DNA from: Paenibacillus phytohabitans
Lineage (GTDB): Bacteria; Bacillota; Bacilli; Paenibacillales; Paenibacillaceae
Length of the DNA stretch: 64,000 nt
Assembly: GCF_013141775.1 (NCBI RefSeq)
Contig: NZ_WHOB01000018.1
Coordinates: 124,001-188,000 of the forward strand
Direction: 5' to 3'
In this document: positions 1-8,084 of the stretch, in pieces
How the letters are laid out: each line of letters begins with the position of its first letter
Position numbering within the stretch: position 1 is the first letter of the stretch
Translations under genes and position numbers: made by a program
The notes under the pieces: model-generated
The model's input: only the letters and a program-made list of their open reading frames with translations
Told to the model about the DNA's origin: nothing
Databases searched by the model: none

Positions 1-112
1 TCGGCGGTCATTACTTCCTTGACTGTCTTCAAGAATGAACCCTCCTGTCTGCCATGTCACCATGCCATTTGAGAGTAGTTTTTCCTCAAGCGTCAAATAT
101 TATACAAATACA

Positions 113-1285
113 TTATTGTTCATTCAGACAGGAATCGGCCATGGCTACCAGAAGCTTCGCCCCATAGAGCATGGCATCCTCGTCAAAGTCAAATTTGCTG
201 TGATGATGCGGATAGACGGCATCCTTGGCAGGATTGCCAGCGCCCACAAAGATGAAGCAGCCGGGGATTTCCTTAACATAATAGGAGAAGTCCTCCGCAG
301 GCATAATTTTCTCCATCAGCATGACAGTAGCGCCTTCTCCCAGCGCTTCCGGGGCGACACGGTAAAAGCGGTTAAATTCCGCTTCATCATTCACCAGCGG
401 CGGGTACCCCATCAGATAATCGACAGTCGCTTCTGCACCATACGCTGCTGCGATGGAAGCCGTCATCTCCTCGATTCTGCGGCGGATCAGATAACGCGTC
501 TCTTCATCGAACGCGCGCACAGTCCCGGTAATCCGGCAGCGCTCGGCAATAATGTTCTGGGCAGATCCGCCTTGTATCGTCCCTACGCTGACCACTGCAG
601 GACGCAGCGGATCTACGGTACGGCTGACTATGCTCTGCAGCTGGGTGACAAGAGCCGCCCCTGCCACAATGCTGTCCACCGTACGGTGCGGCATGCCGCC
701 GTGGCCGCCCTTGCCGATAATATCGATGAAAAATTCATCGGCGGAGGCCATCAGCGGGCCTGGCGCGCTGCCCACGGTTCCTAGCGGAAACGGCGTCCAC
801 AGATGCAGTCCATAGACGGCATCTGCACCTTCCAGCACTCCTTCTGCGATCATCCCCATTGCACCGCCCGGACAGACCTCTTCCGCCGGCTGGAACAGGA
901 AGCGGATCTCGCCGCGGATATCTTCACGGCGTGAGCTGTAATAGGCAGCCGCAGCCAACAGCATAGCCGTATGCCCGTCATGTCCGCAGGCATGCATAAC
1001 CCCGGGATTCTGCGAAGCATATTCCCGTCCATTTTCTTCAGTAATCGCCAGGGCATCCATATCTGCGCGCAGAACGACTGTTCTGCCGGGCAGTGCCCCT
1101 GTAAGTATACCTGTCAGTCCGTAGCCGGACCCGCTTCTTCTAACTTCAATCCCCAGCTCGGACAGTCTTGCCCCGACATAGGCGGATGTCTCCTTCTCCT
1201 GATAAGACAGCTCCGGATGGCGGTGTAAATGGCGGCGCCATTTCACCATCTCCGGCAGCAGCTCCTCTACCGCTAACCTCTCCAT
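113..1285 (-). CDS. M20 family amidohydrolase (N-acyl-amino-acid type)
   Basis: Metal-dependent peptidase/amidohydrolase of the M20D group, expected to remove acyl groups from N-acyl amino acids or related amides in the cytoplasm. The metal-site motifs are in the usual order: RADMDAL, then ACGHDGHTAML, then QPAEE, and a late HHHSKFDFDE segment. A frame-open start exists 13 codons upstream at 1324, but the ATG at 1285 (MERLAVEELL) sits just behind a purine-rich GGAATGGAG and gives the normal family length of about 390 residues. It is a single gene; the substrate cannot be told from sequence. Confidence 0.85.
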   Translation of the reverse strand: MERLAVEELLPEMVKWRRHLHRHPELSYQEKETSAYVGARLSELGIEVRRSGSGYGLTGILTGALPGRTVVLRADMDALAITEENGREYASQNPGVMHACGHDGHTAMLLAAAAYYSSRREDIRGEIRFLFQPAEEVCPGGAMGMIAEGVLEGADAVYGLHLWTPFPLGTVGSAPGPLMASADEFFIDIIGKGGHGGMPHRTVDSIVAGAALVTQLQSIVSRTVDPLRPAVVSVGTIQGGSAQNIIAERCRITGTVRAFDEETRYLIRRRIEEMTASIAAAYGAEATVDYLMGYPPLVNDEAEFNRFYRVAPEALGEGATVMLMEKIMPAEDFSYYVKEIPGCFIFVGAGNPAKDAVYPHHHSKFDFDEDAMLYGAKLLVAMADSCLNEQ

Positions 1286-1524
1286 AATTCTCCATTCCCT
1301 TCTCCGGCAGCATACTTCGGACAAGCCTGCAGTCTGACTCTTCTATGTAAAGACCGGCCGCAGCATGCCATATATCTTTTATTGTAGCAGAAACACAAAA
1401 AAGTGGGTATCAATAGGCCCGCTCTACCTTGCACAACCCCGTGAAACATACTATCATGAGGAGGAACATCGCAAATTTTAATTACAAATGTATCATTATA
1501 CTTCATACAGGGGAGTTGTGCGCT

Positions 1525-1872
1525 ATGATATTTGAGAACACGGGCCTCGAAGGATTGAAGAGTGACCTTCTTTATCTGGACGAGAGCGCAACCAAGGCCG
1601 GGTTTATCCGCTGGCAGTGGGAATACTACCGCGCTACATACGACTGCAAGATAGAAGACCGCCAGAACGGCGGCGAGTACTTCCTGCGGATCAACACCCG
1701 CGCTGTGGAAGGGAAGCTGGAAAAGGCGGATGCCATACTGGCCATTGAAGCCGTCTACTTGGGCAAAGCCACTTTCCCCCACGGTCTGGAGTATGAATCT
1801 AAGGTGCCTCAGGCGGTACTGGATACTGCAACAGAGCATATTCATCAATTGAAGGAGCTGCTGGAAGCTTGA
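1525..1872 (+). CDS. yugN: YugN-like family protein
   Basis: Small cytoplasmic protein (115 residues) of the YugN-like family, which has no assigned biochemical role. The frame is open back to 1429, but the ATG at 1525 follows GGGAG at 1511-1515 and begins the conserved MIFENTGLEG segment, so the first 32 codons are left out. Its stop codon overlaps the TTG start of ftsW (TTGA), so the two are translationally coupled. The family assignment comes from recognition of the overall sequence, not from a catalytic motif. Confidence 0.7.
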   Translation: MIFENTGLEGLKSDLLYLDESATKAGFIRWQWEYYRATYDCKIEDRQNGGEYFLRINTRAVEGKLEKADAILAIEAVYLGKATFPHGLEYESKVPQAVLDTATEHIHQLKELLEA

Positions 1873-3137
1873 GTACCGCGAAGGGAAAAACAGCCTCCAA
1901 AGCCAGCCTGCCCAAAAGAGGAACGCCCGATTTCCAGTTGCTTATTCTTACCCTGCTGCTCGTCGGCTTCGGTCTGGTCATGGTCTTCAGCGCGAGCTCC
2001 AGCTTAACCCTGGCCAGTGAGAAATTCAGCTATGACGCTTTTTATTTCGTGAAACGCCAGTTAGTCTGGGCCGTGCTGGGAAGCTTCGTCATGTTCACTG
2101 TGATGAATATCCATTACAGCAAGTTCAAGAAATGGTACGCTCCGATCTTCGTCATCACGCTGGTGCTCCTGCTCTTCGTGGCTACCACCGAGAGAATTAA
2201 CGGAGCCAAGAGCTGGATGAACATCGGCGGCCTTGGCATCCAGCCTACCGAGCTGGCCAAGATCTCTATCATTCTGTACCTGTCAGCACTCATCACCAAA
2301 AAAGGTGAACGTTTGCGAGATCTTCGCACCGGATACATTCCTGTGATGATCATCGTCGGTATTGTGGCCGGACTGATCATGATGCAGCCGGATCTGGGCT
2401 CTTGTATGATTCTCGTGGCTACCAGCGGTCTTGTTATCTATGCCGGCGGTGCGAGCATGAAGCATATTCTCGGCTCAATCGGCTTGCTGGTCCTGGGTGT
2501 CGCACTTGTCATGGGAGCCAAGACTGCCATCGACTCCCTGTCGCCGCCGACCGAGAAGGCAGCGGCCAATCAGGATTACAGACAAGGCCGGATTGAGGCC
2601 TTCCTGGACCCCGAGAATAACTCGGAAGGCAGCGGCTATAACATTATGCAGTCACTGATCGCTTTAGGCGAAGGCGGGACACAAGGCTCCGGTTTCGGCC
2701 AAAGCATCCAGAAGCTGCACTATCTGCCGTACCCTTATACGGATTTTATTTTTGCCATTATCGGTGAAGAGCTCGGATTTGTAGGAACCTCCGTCTTCCT
2801 GTTGCTCTATCTGTATTTCATCTGGAGAGGCATTCTGATCGCGCTGCGGTGTACAGACCCCTTCGGCACACTGGTCGGCATAGGTGTGATGGGGCTGATT
2901 GCGATTCAGGCCTTTATCAATATCGGCGGTGTGACCAACACCATTCCGCTTACGGGAGTTACGTTACCCTTCATCAGCTACGGCGGCTCTTCTTTGCTGG
3001 TCACCATGCTCTGCATGGGGATTATGCTCAGCATCTCCAGGGAAACCAACCGTCCCTCCAAAGAGGAAGTCGTCAAGTCCGTCACTACCGTCAGACAGGT
3101 ACGTGCGAATAGCCGTGCCAGCACGCGTGCCCGTTAA
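1869..3137 (+). CDS. ftsW: FtsW/RodA/SpoVE family peptidoglycan glycosyltransferase
   Basis: Polytopic SEDS-family protein that polymerises lipid II at the division site with a class B PBP. About ten hydrophobic segments run from residue 24 onward. SEDS hallmarks are visible: GAKSWMNIGG followed by QPTELAK, an MQPDLGS segment, the loop QSLIALGEGG, IGEELGF and the C-terminal GVTLPFISYGGSS. The start is TTG at 1869, overlapping the yugN stop. The tail is basic and Ser/Arg-rich. An inverted repeat at 3173-3209 ends the unit. Assignment as FtsW rather than RodA or SpoVE is by best resemblance; no sporulation or rod-shape neighbours settle it. Confidence 0.85.
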   Translation: MSTAKGKTASKASLPKRGTPDFQLLILTLLLVGFGLVMVFSASSSLTLASEKFSYDAFYFVKRQLVWAVLGSFVMFTVMNIHYSKFKKWYAPIFVITLVLLLFVATTERINGAKSWMNIGGLGIQPTELAKISIILYLSALITKKGERLRDLRTGYIPVMIIVGIVAGLIMMQPDLGSCMILVATSGLVIYAGGASMKHILGSIGLLVLGVALVMGAKTAIDSLSPPTEKAAANQDYRQGRIEAFLDPENNSEGSGYNIMQSLIALGEGGTQGSGFGQSIQKLHYLPYPYTDFIFAIIGEELGFVGTSVFLLLYLYFIWRGILIALRCTDPFGTLVGIGVMGLIAIQAFINIGGVTNTIPLTGVTLPFISYGGSSLLVTMLCMGIMLSISRETNRPSKEEVVKSVTTVRQVRANSRASTRAR

Positions 3138-3172
3138 GAGGCTGCATCCTGACCGGTTGAATAGGGTATAAC

Positions 3173-3209
3173 AAAAGGCAGTCCGGATGAACTCCCCGGA
3201 CTGCCTTTT
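3173..3209. terminator. Rho-independent terminator, bidirectional
   Basis: Perfect inverted repeat AAAAGGCAGTCCGG / CCGGACTGCCTTTT with T and A runs on both sides, placed between the convergent ftsW and Asp23-family genes. Confidence 0.85.
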
Positions 3210-3242
3210 GTGTACCCGCCATGCTCCTTAAGCAGTTAGCGC

Positions 3243-3608
3243 TTACGAGATCTCATCGTTCTTGAAGGCCACGCCTTCTACCTTAACATTCACCTCTACG
3301 ATATGAAGCCCTGTCATGCTCTCCACAGCCTCGCGGACATTCTGCTGCAGCATCCGGCACACTTCGTGAATCGGCGTTTCATAGAGAACAATAATGCGCA
3401 AATCCACTGCCGCTTCCAGCTGGCCCACTTCAACAGTAACGCCCTTCTGCACATTCTTACCGCTCAGGCGTTTCGCCCAGCCCTCAGACAAACCGCCAGA
3501 CATGGCTGCAATTCCGGGAGTCTCCAAAGCTGCCAATCCTGCAATTTTCGAGACAACATCATTCGATATCCGTATATTTCCCATTTCAAGTTGAAGTTGT
3601 TCTGCCAT
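3243..3608 (-). CDS. Asp23/Gls24 family envelope stress response protein
   Basis: Protein of 121 residues of the Asp23/Gls24 (YloU-type) family. Visible signatures are the N-terminal GNIRISNDVVSKIAGLAALETPG block, the central alternating strand AAVDLRIIVLYETPIHEVC and the C-terminal VNVKVEGVAF. Members act at the cell envelope or in cell-wall stress and are usually peripheral membrane-associated. A strong site (GGGGGGATATGGC) precedes the ATG at 3608. It is a single gene converging on ftsW. Confidence 0.85.
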   Translation of the reverse strand: MAEQLQLEMGNIRISNDVVSKIAGLAALETPGIAAMSGGLSEGWAKRLSGKNVQKGVTVEVGQLEAAVDLRIIVLYETPIHEVCRMLQQNVREAVESMTGLHIVEVNVKVEGVAFKNDEIS

Positions 3609-3762
3609 GCCATATCCCCCCTACACTCATTATCAATTATTGTAATTCGAAAACAGGCTAAAAAGCAAATGACTTTCTCGCATTCCCGTTTACAGTCAGG
3701 AACAATTTGGGTATATTGATTATGAATTCAACCTACATACAGAGACTGGAGTGTGCTTTACC

Positions 3763-4833
3763 TTGAAAAAATGGATCTCGCCGGCGCTGCTGGTCATCAC
3801 CTTCCTCCTCAGTGCCATCGGACATTATGCGGACTGGGACCATACCCTGCAGTTCGTATTGTCCGCTATCTCGGTTATCTTCGTGGCCGGTTTCCTCGGC
3901 CGGGCGACAGAAAGCGTAGCCCACTATGCCGGTCAGCGGCTTGGAGGGTTCCTTAACGCCACATTCGGCAACGCTGCCGAACTGATCATCGCCTTCTTCC
4001 TGGTCAAAGAAGGACTTTTCGACATGGTCAAAGCCAGTCTCACCGGCTCGATCATCGGTAACCTTCTGCTGGTGCTGGGACTCAGTATTTTTGCCGGCGG
4101 TATGAAGTTCAAGGTTCAGAACTTCAATGTCACGCTCGCCGGGCTGAACGGATCGCTGATGATTGTTGCCGTTATCGCCCTGTTCGTGCCCGCCATGTTC
4201 TTCAACACCCACTCTATCACAGAGAAGGATACAGATGTACTCAGCCTTGTCGTCGCCGGCCTCCTGATTGCCGCTTACATGGCCTGGCTCGTCTTCTCTA
4301 TGATTACGCACAAGAAATATCTCGCTGATGTAACGGATGACAGTGCAGAAGAGCTGCCTAATGAGCATGCTCCAGTCTGGTCCAGAAACCGTTCGATCCT
4401 CTACCTGGTGATCGCTACGGTTATGGTCGCTTTCGTCAGCGAATGGCTGGTCGGCACCCTGGAGACCCTGACAGAACGCTTCGGCTTCAGTGAGCTGTTC
4501 GTCGGTGCATTCCTGGTGGCAATCATCGGTAATGCCGCCGAGCACAGTGCAGCCATTATGTTGGCCATGAAGAACAAAATCGGCGCTGCGGTAGAGATTG
4601 CCGTAGGAAGCAGTCTGCAGATTGCCCTGTTCGTTGCACCGGTGCTGATCTTTGCCAGCTACTTCATGGGCAACACCATGTCCATCGTATTCACCACCAT
4701 CGAGATTGTAGCTATTGCTGTATCGGTATTTATCGCCAAGTCGATTATTCAGGACGGCTCAACCAACTGGTACGAAGGTCTGCTGCTGCTCGCGGTATAT
4801 CTGATTCTCGGTGTATCGTTCTATCTGGTATAA
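3763..4833 (+). CDS. Calcium/proton exchanger (CaCA family)
   Basis: Integral membrane cation/H+ antiporter of the Cax group, expected to export Ca2+. Eleven or so hydrophobic segments are present and the two inverted alpha repeats are clear: [13 protein letters not shown] followed by [12 protein letters not shown] in the first half, and [13 protein letters not shown] followed by [13 protein letters not shown] in the second. The acidic residue in each GNAAE motif is the ion-binding carboxylate of the family. A GTG at 3751 is also in frame, but it overlaps GGAG (3748-3751), so TTG at 3763 (MKKWISP) is preferred. A terminator follows at 4847. Confidence 0.88.
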   Translation: MKKWISPALLVITFLLSAIGHYADWDHTLQFVLSAISVIFVAGFLGRATESVAHYAGQRLGGFLNATFGNAAELIIAFFLVKEGLFDMVKASLTGSIIGNLLLVLGLSIFAGGMKFKVQNFNVTLAGLNGSLMIVAVIALFVPAMFFNTHSITEKDTDVLSLVVAGLLIAAYMAWLVFSMITHKKYLADVTDDSAEELPNEHAPVWSRNRSILYLVIATVMVAFVSEWLVGTLETLTERFGFSELFVGAFLVAIIGNAAEHSAAIMLAMKNKIGAAVEIAVGSSLQIALFVAPVLIFASYFMGNTMSIVFTTIEIVAIAVSVFIAKSIIQDGSTNWYEGLLLLAVYLILGVSFYLV

Positions 4834-4846
4834 CAACTCTGCACAA

Positions 4847-4891
4847 AAAAAACGCACATGAGCGGCCTCCCGGGTCCCCGTGTGCGTTTTT
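4847..4891 (+). terminator. Rho-independent terminator
   Basis: AAAACGCACATG pairs with CGTGTGCGTTTTT around a GC-rich loop; it separates the convergent antiporter and ylaN genes and can serve both. Confidence 0.8.
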
Positions 4892-4905
4892 ATGAATGAC
4901 CGGAA

Positions 4906-5208
4906 TTACATCTCCCGCTCCTCAGCCTTCTTATTGAGTGCTTCGTACAGTACAGCCAAGTTGCGTTCCAGCTTGCTCAGGACCTGCTTGCCTGTGAATT
5001 CAGGCACCAGCCCGGCTCTGACCGCAAAATCAACCTCTCTGGAGAAACCATACATCTGGGTATCCAGCACTTCCTCATAGAGAGGGCAGTAACGAGTCGC
5101 CAAATTCTCCATCTGCACTTCAATAAGCTTCTCAATTTTATTGGCATCTTCTTGTAGAAGATTGATTGCTTTGATATTAAGCTGTTCCTGCAAATCCGAT
5201 GAAGTCAT
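4906..5208 (-). CDS. ylaN: YlaN family protein (DUF1507)
   Basis: Small helical cytoplasmic protein of 100 residues. The family signature [29 protein letters not shown] is intact (described here as residues 42-70). YlaN proteins of Firmicutes have been linked to iron homeostasis and to control of Fur; that role is from family knowledge, not from this locus. The start at 5208 has a strong GGGGGGATAATGC site. It is a single gene. Confidence 0.85.
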   Translation of the reverse strand: MTSSDLQEQLNIKAINLLQEDANKIEKLIEVQMENLATRYCPLYEEVLDTQMYGFSREVDFAVRAGLVPEFTGKQVLSKLERNLAVLYEALNKKAEEREM

Positions 5209-5386
5209 GCATTATCCCCCCTATGTCCAAAAGTTACAGCTTCTACTGCTTATTATACTTAATATTAGTCGAAATCAGGACCTAATACAAGAATTCAGTT
5301 TACGATTCGTGAAGAACGGACAAATATTACGGGTCACACAGCAAAAACGCCCTGCCGCAAGGCCGGACGTCTTCGGTAATAATGGA

Positions 5387-5632
5387 TTACTCCGCTACAA
5401 CTGTAAAGTTCAAATTGTGCTTAGCAAATACTTCGCTCATTGCTTTCTTGGCTTCCTCGGCATCTGTGCCATGTACATGAAGCTCGTAGCTTTGGCTGGA
5501 TACCAGAGTAGTGAACAGACCAAGGATACTCTTAACATCAATGTACTTGTTGTCCGCTTGTAGAACGATAGATGAATTAAACTGGCTGGCTGTTTGTGCA
5601 ATATCCACGATTGCCGCATTGTTACTGGACAT
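5387..5632 (-). CDS. HPr-family protein lacking the phospho-histidine
   Basis: HPr/Crh-fold protein of 81 residues. The QTASQFNSSI helix and the KSILGLFTT regulatory helix (with the serine equivalent to Ser46 of HPr) align well with HPr. The position of the PTS phospho-acceptor His15 is an asparagine and Arg17 is replaced: the GIHARP block is absent and the segment reads SSNNAAIVDI. It therefore should not carry PTS phosphate and looks regulatory, like Crh. The start at 5632 has GGAGGGATTCCT just ahead; the longer frame to 5671 lacks a site. It is not linked to ptsI, which lies at 22.6 kb. Confidence 0.75.
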   Translation of the reverse strand: MSSNNAAIVDIAQTASQFNSSIVLQADNKYIDVKSILGLFTTLVSSQSYELHVHGTDAEEAKKAMSEVFAKHNLNFTVVAE

Positions 5633-5770
5633 AGGAATCCCTCCGCAACTTGATAATAAACTTAAGTTCATTTGTAACCAATTCCATGATACATTGAATC
5701 CGCTTACTCACGCAAGGTGTTTCTTGAAAACAAGCTTGCAGGCTTGCATTTCAGAGCTTTGTATTACATT

Positions 5771-6886
5771 TTATTTCAGATTCTCGGGATTCAGACCTTC
5801 AAGCTCCGGCAGCAAAAAAATCCCGTCCTTGCGGATCAGCACATCGTCAAAGTAAATCTCTCCGCCGCCGTACTCCGGACGCTGAATGAGCACGAGATCC
5901 CAGTGAATGGACGAACGGTTGCCGTTGTCAGTCACATCATAAGCCTGGCCCGGTGTAAAATGCAGGCTGCCTGCGATCTTCTCATCGAACAGAATGTCCT
6001 TCATCGGATGCAGAATATACGGGTTGAAGCCAATGGCGAATTCGCCGATATGGCGCGCGCCGTCATCGGAATCGAGTATCTCGTTCAACCGCACCGTGTC
6101 ATTACTGGAGGCTTCGATGATTCTGCCGTTCTCAAACGTAAACTTCACATTCTCAAAAGTCACGCCGTTATAGAGCGTCGCAGCATTGTAGCTGATCGTC
6201 CCGTTCACAGAGTCACGCACCGGTGCGCTGTAGACTTCACCGTCGGGAATGTTCTTCTGGCCGGAGCATTTCTCTGCGCCGATGCCTTTGATGGAGAAGG
6301 TAAGCTCCGTTCCGGGACCGGCAATCCGCACCTTGTCTGTTCTGCGCATAAGCTCAGCCAGCGAATCCTGGGCTTTGTCCATTTTGGCATAATCCAGATT
6401 GCAGACCGCAAAGTAAAAGTCTTCAAAAGCCTCGGTTGTCGTATTGGCAAGCTGCGCCATACTGGCATTAGGGTAACGCAATACTACCCATTTGGTATGC
6501 TTGACGCGTTGTTCGCTATGTACCGGGTGGGAATAGAGTGAATTATAGAGCTTCATGTTCTCTTCGGGCACATCAGCCAGATCATTGACATTCTCACCGG
6601 CACGGATGCCGATATAGCAGTCCATCTGCTTCATCCGGTTCAAATCGATCTCTGCCCAGGTCTGGATGCCTTCAGGTGTTGCATATTTAAGCATGCTGCG
6701 CAGAACGGTACGATCCGTCAGCTGTACAAATGCACGGCCTCCGGCTTTGCCCACTTCTTCCACTACTGCTTTAATTAAATCTCTTTCACTGCCGATCATT
6801 TCGACGAGCACATTCTCGCCGGGTTGTACGTTTACGGAATACCCTACCAGGTTCGCCGCAAGCTTCTGAATTCGTGGATCATTCAT
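5771..6886 (-). CDS. Aminopeptidase, M29 (AmpS/PepS) family
   Basis: Metallo-aminopeptidase of 371 residues with broad N-terminal specificity, cytoplasmic. The M29 layout is visible: N-terminal dimerisation half, then the metal-ligand segments IPDGEVYSAP, IGEFAIGFNP, SLHFTPG and SSIHWDLV, which supply the family's Glu/Glu/His/His ligands, and a closing GGEIYFDDVLIRKDG strand. Length is slightly short of the usual 400-410 residues but no motif is lost. The ATG at 6886 follows a purine-rich AAGGAAGAGAG site. It is a single gene with no obvious operon partner. Confidence 0.88.
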   Translation of the reverse strand: MNDPRIQKLAANLVGYSVNVQPGENVLVEMIGSERDLIKAVVEEVGKAGGRAFVQLTDRTVLRSMLKYATPEGIQTWAEIDLNRMKQMDCYIGIRAGENVNDLADVPEENMKLYNSLYSHPVHSEQRVKHTKWVVLRYPNASMAQLANTTTEAFEDFYFAVCNLDYAKMDKAQDSLAELMRRTDKVRIAGPGTELTFSIKGIGAEKCSGQKNIPDGEVYSAPVRDSVNGTISYNAATLYNGVTFENVKFTFENGRIIEASSNDTVRLNEILDSDDGARHIGEFAIGFNPYILHPMKDILFDEKIAGSLHFTPGQAYDVTDNGNRSSIHWDLVLIQRPEYGGGEIYFDDVLIRKDGIFLLPELEGLNPENLK

Positions 6887-6981
6887 GTTTCTCTCTCTTC
6901 CTTCCTCATGCTGAAAATAAATATACCGTTATATTGTAGCACGCCCGCTAAAGAGCGCAAGCTCTTACGGCATGTGAGCTT

Positions 6982-7848
6982 TCATTGATAGCCATAGAAA
7001 TCAACCTGTGTAATGTAGGTTTCTTCAGTAACCACTCCCGCACGGCCGGGGGAGGTTGTCGTCCGGTTACAGGTCAGCCGCGCGGGCAGATTGCGCTTCG
7101 CATCTACCTTGAGATAATAAACCGTCCTGATACTGGCTTGCTTCAGTCTCTGCTGCAGTTCAGCCTGCTTCTGCTCCCATAATGCTGCGCGTGCCTCCAG
7201 CTCCTTAGCGGGCTTCCCAGCAGCCGTTCCAGCGGCAACCTGGCTAGCCGGCCGTATCGCCTGCATCTCCCGTTCCAGCTCCGCCGACAGCTGGCTGCGC
7301 GCTTCCTCCGGCGTCAGTTCAATGCGCAGCACGCGGGTTCCCCTGGCACTCCCCGCCTCCTCGGTTACCGTCTTCTCCAGCCCCTCCAGCTCTTCCAGCT
7401 GCCGGAGCGGGTTCAGCGCCTCCAGCGGATTGCTCTCCTGCAGAGGCTGCGCTGCCTGCTGCGCCTTCCATTCACCGTCTTCCTTCACCAGTCTGGTGTA
7501 GTAGACCGGAACATCCCCTGAGCCCTGCTCAAGAGGATGCGGAGCTGATCCGGCGGCGGTACCCGGCTGGCTCCCGTCCGGCAGCAGGGAATATAAGCTG
7601 ACCTTGTTATGGTCCGCCACCTTTCCTCCATAATAGAGTGAGGATTCCGGAACCGCCTTGCCGCCGACCAGCAGCGCTGCCGCCCCTTCGAAGGAAACGC
7701 CGTCGCTGCCGTCCATTCCGGCCAGCACGAGACTCAGATCCTCGTCAGCCGGCCTGTCATTCATGACGCCGCAGCCGCTTACAGGAATCAAGCAGATCAG
7801 CAGGACAAGGGAGAGGATTCCTGCGCGGGACAGCAATAATTTCACCAT
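6982..7848 (-). CDS. Putative lipoprotein, uncharacterised
   Basis: Secreted lipoprotein of about 288 residues. A hydrophobic signal (LLSRAGILSLVLLICL) ends in the lipobox PVSGC, predicting lipid attachment at that cysteine. The mature part has short low-complexity Ala/Gly/Gln stretches, a Glu/Leu-rich repeat-like segment (LEALNPLRQLEELEGLEK) and a C-terminal beta-rich end. No enzyme motif is recognised. The start is taken at the ATG at 7848, which has GGAGG 11 bases ahead; an upstream ATG at 7878 is open but less well supported. Neighbours do not suggest a role. Confidence 0.7.
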   Translation of the reverse strand: MVKLLLSRAGILSLVLLICLIPVSGCGVMNDRPADEDLSLVLAGMDGSDGVSFEGAAALLVGGKAVPESSLYYGGKVADHNKVSLYSLLPDGSQPGTAAGSAPHPLEQGSGDVPVYYTRLVKEDGEWKAQQAAQPLQESNPLEALNPLRQLEELEGLEKTVTEEAGSARGTRVLRIELTPEEARSQLSAELEREMQAIRPASQVAAGTAAGKPAKELEARAALWEQKQAELQQRLKQASIRTVYYLKVDAKRNLPARLTCNRTTTSPGRAGVVTEETYITQVDFYGYQ

Positions 7849-7934
7849 GGCATTCAAGACCTCCGGTCGGATTATCATTCATTCTTCCTAGGGTCTCCCT
7901 GATTGCAAGGCTTATACGCAAATCAACCCCACAA

Positions 7935-8062
7935 ACAACCCCACAAAGTGGAGCTTAGGCTTCGATGATGACCCAAGTACTTTGCGGGGACCCCAAAAAC
8001 AACTCCACAAAGTGGAGCTTAGGCTTCGATGATAACTCAAGTACTTTGCGGGGACCCCAAAA
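7935..8062. repeat. Two tandem 64-bp intergenic repeats
   Basis: Two adjacent copies (7935-7998 and 7999-8062) that differ at only a few positions. Each begins with a short palindrome, CTCCACAAAGTGGAG or its variant, and ends in GCGGGGACCCC. They lie between the lipoprotein and the diguanylate cyclase genes. The small minus-strand frame across them is a by-product of the repeat. They look like a REP-type intergenic family. Confidence 0.8.
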
Positions 8063-8084
8063 TAAATAAAAGAACCCTTGAGGC

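Noticed and set aside
3733..4545. Long minus-strand frame of 270 codons
   Set aside because: It lies entirely opposite the Ca2+/H+ antiporter gene, and its Asp/Glu/His/Gln-rich product is the mirror of hydrophobic codons.
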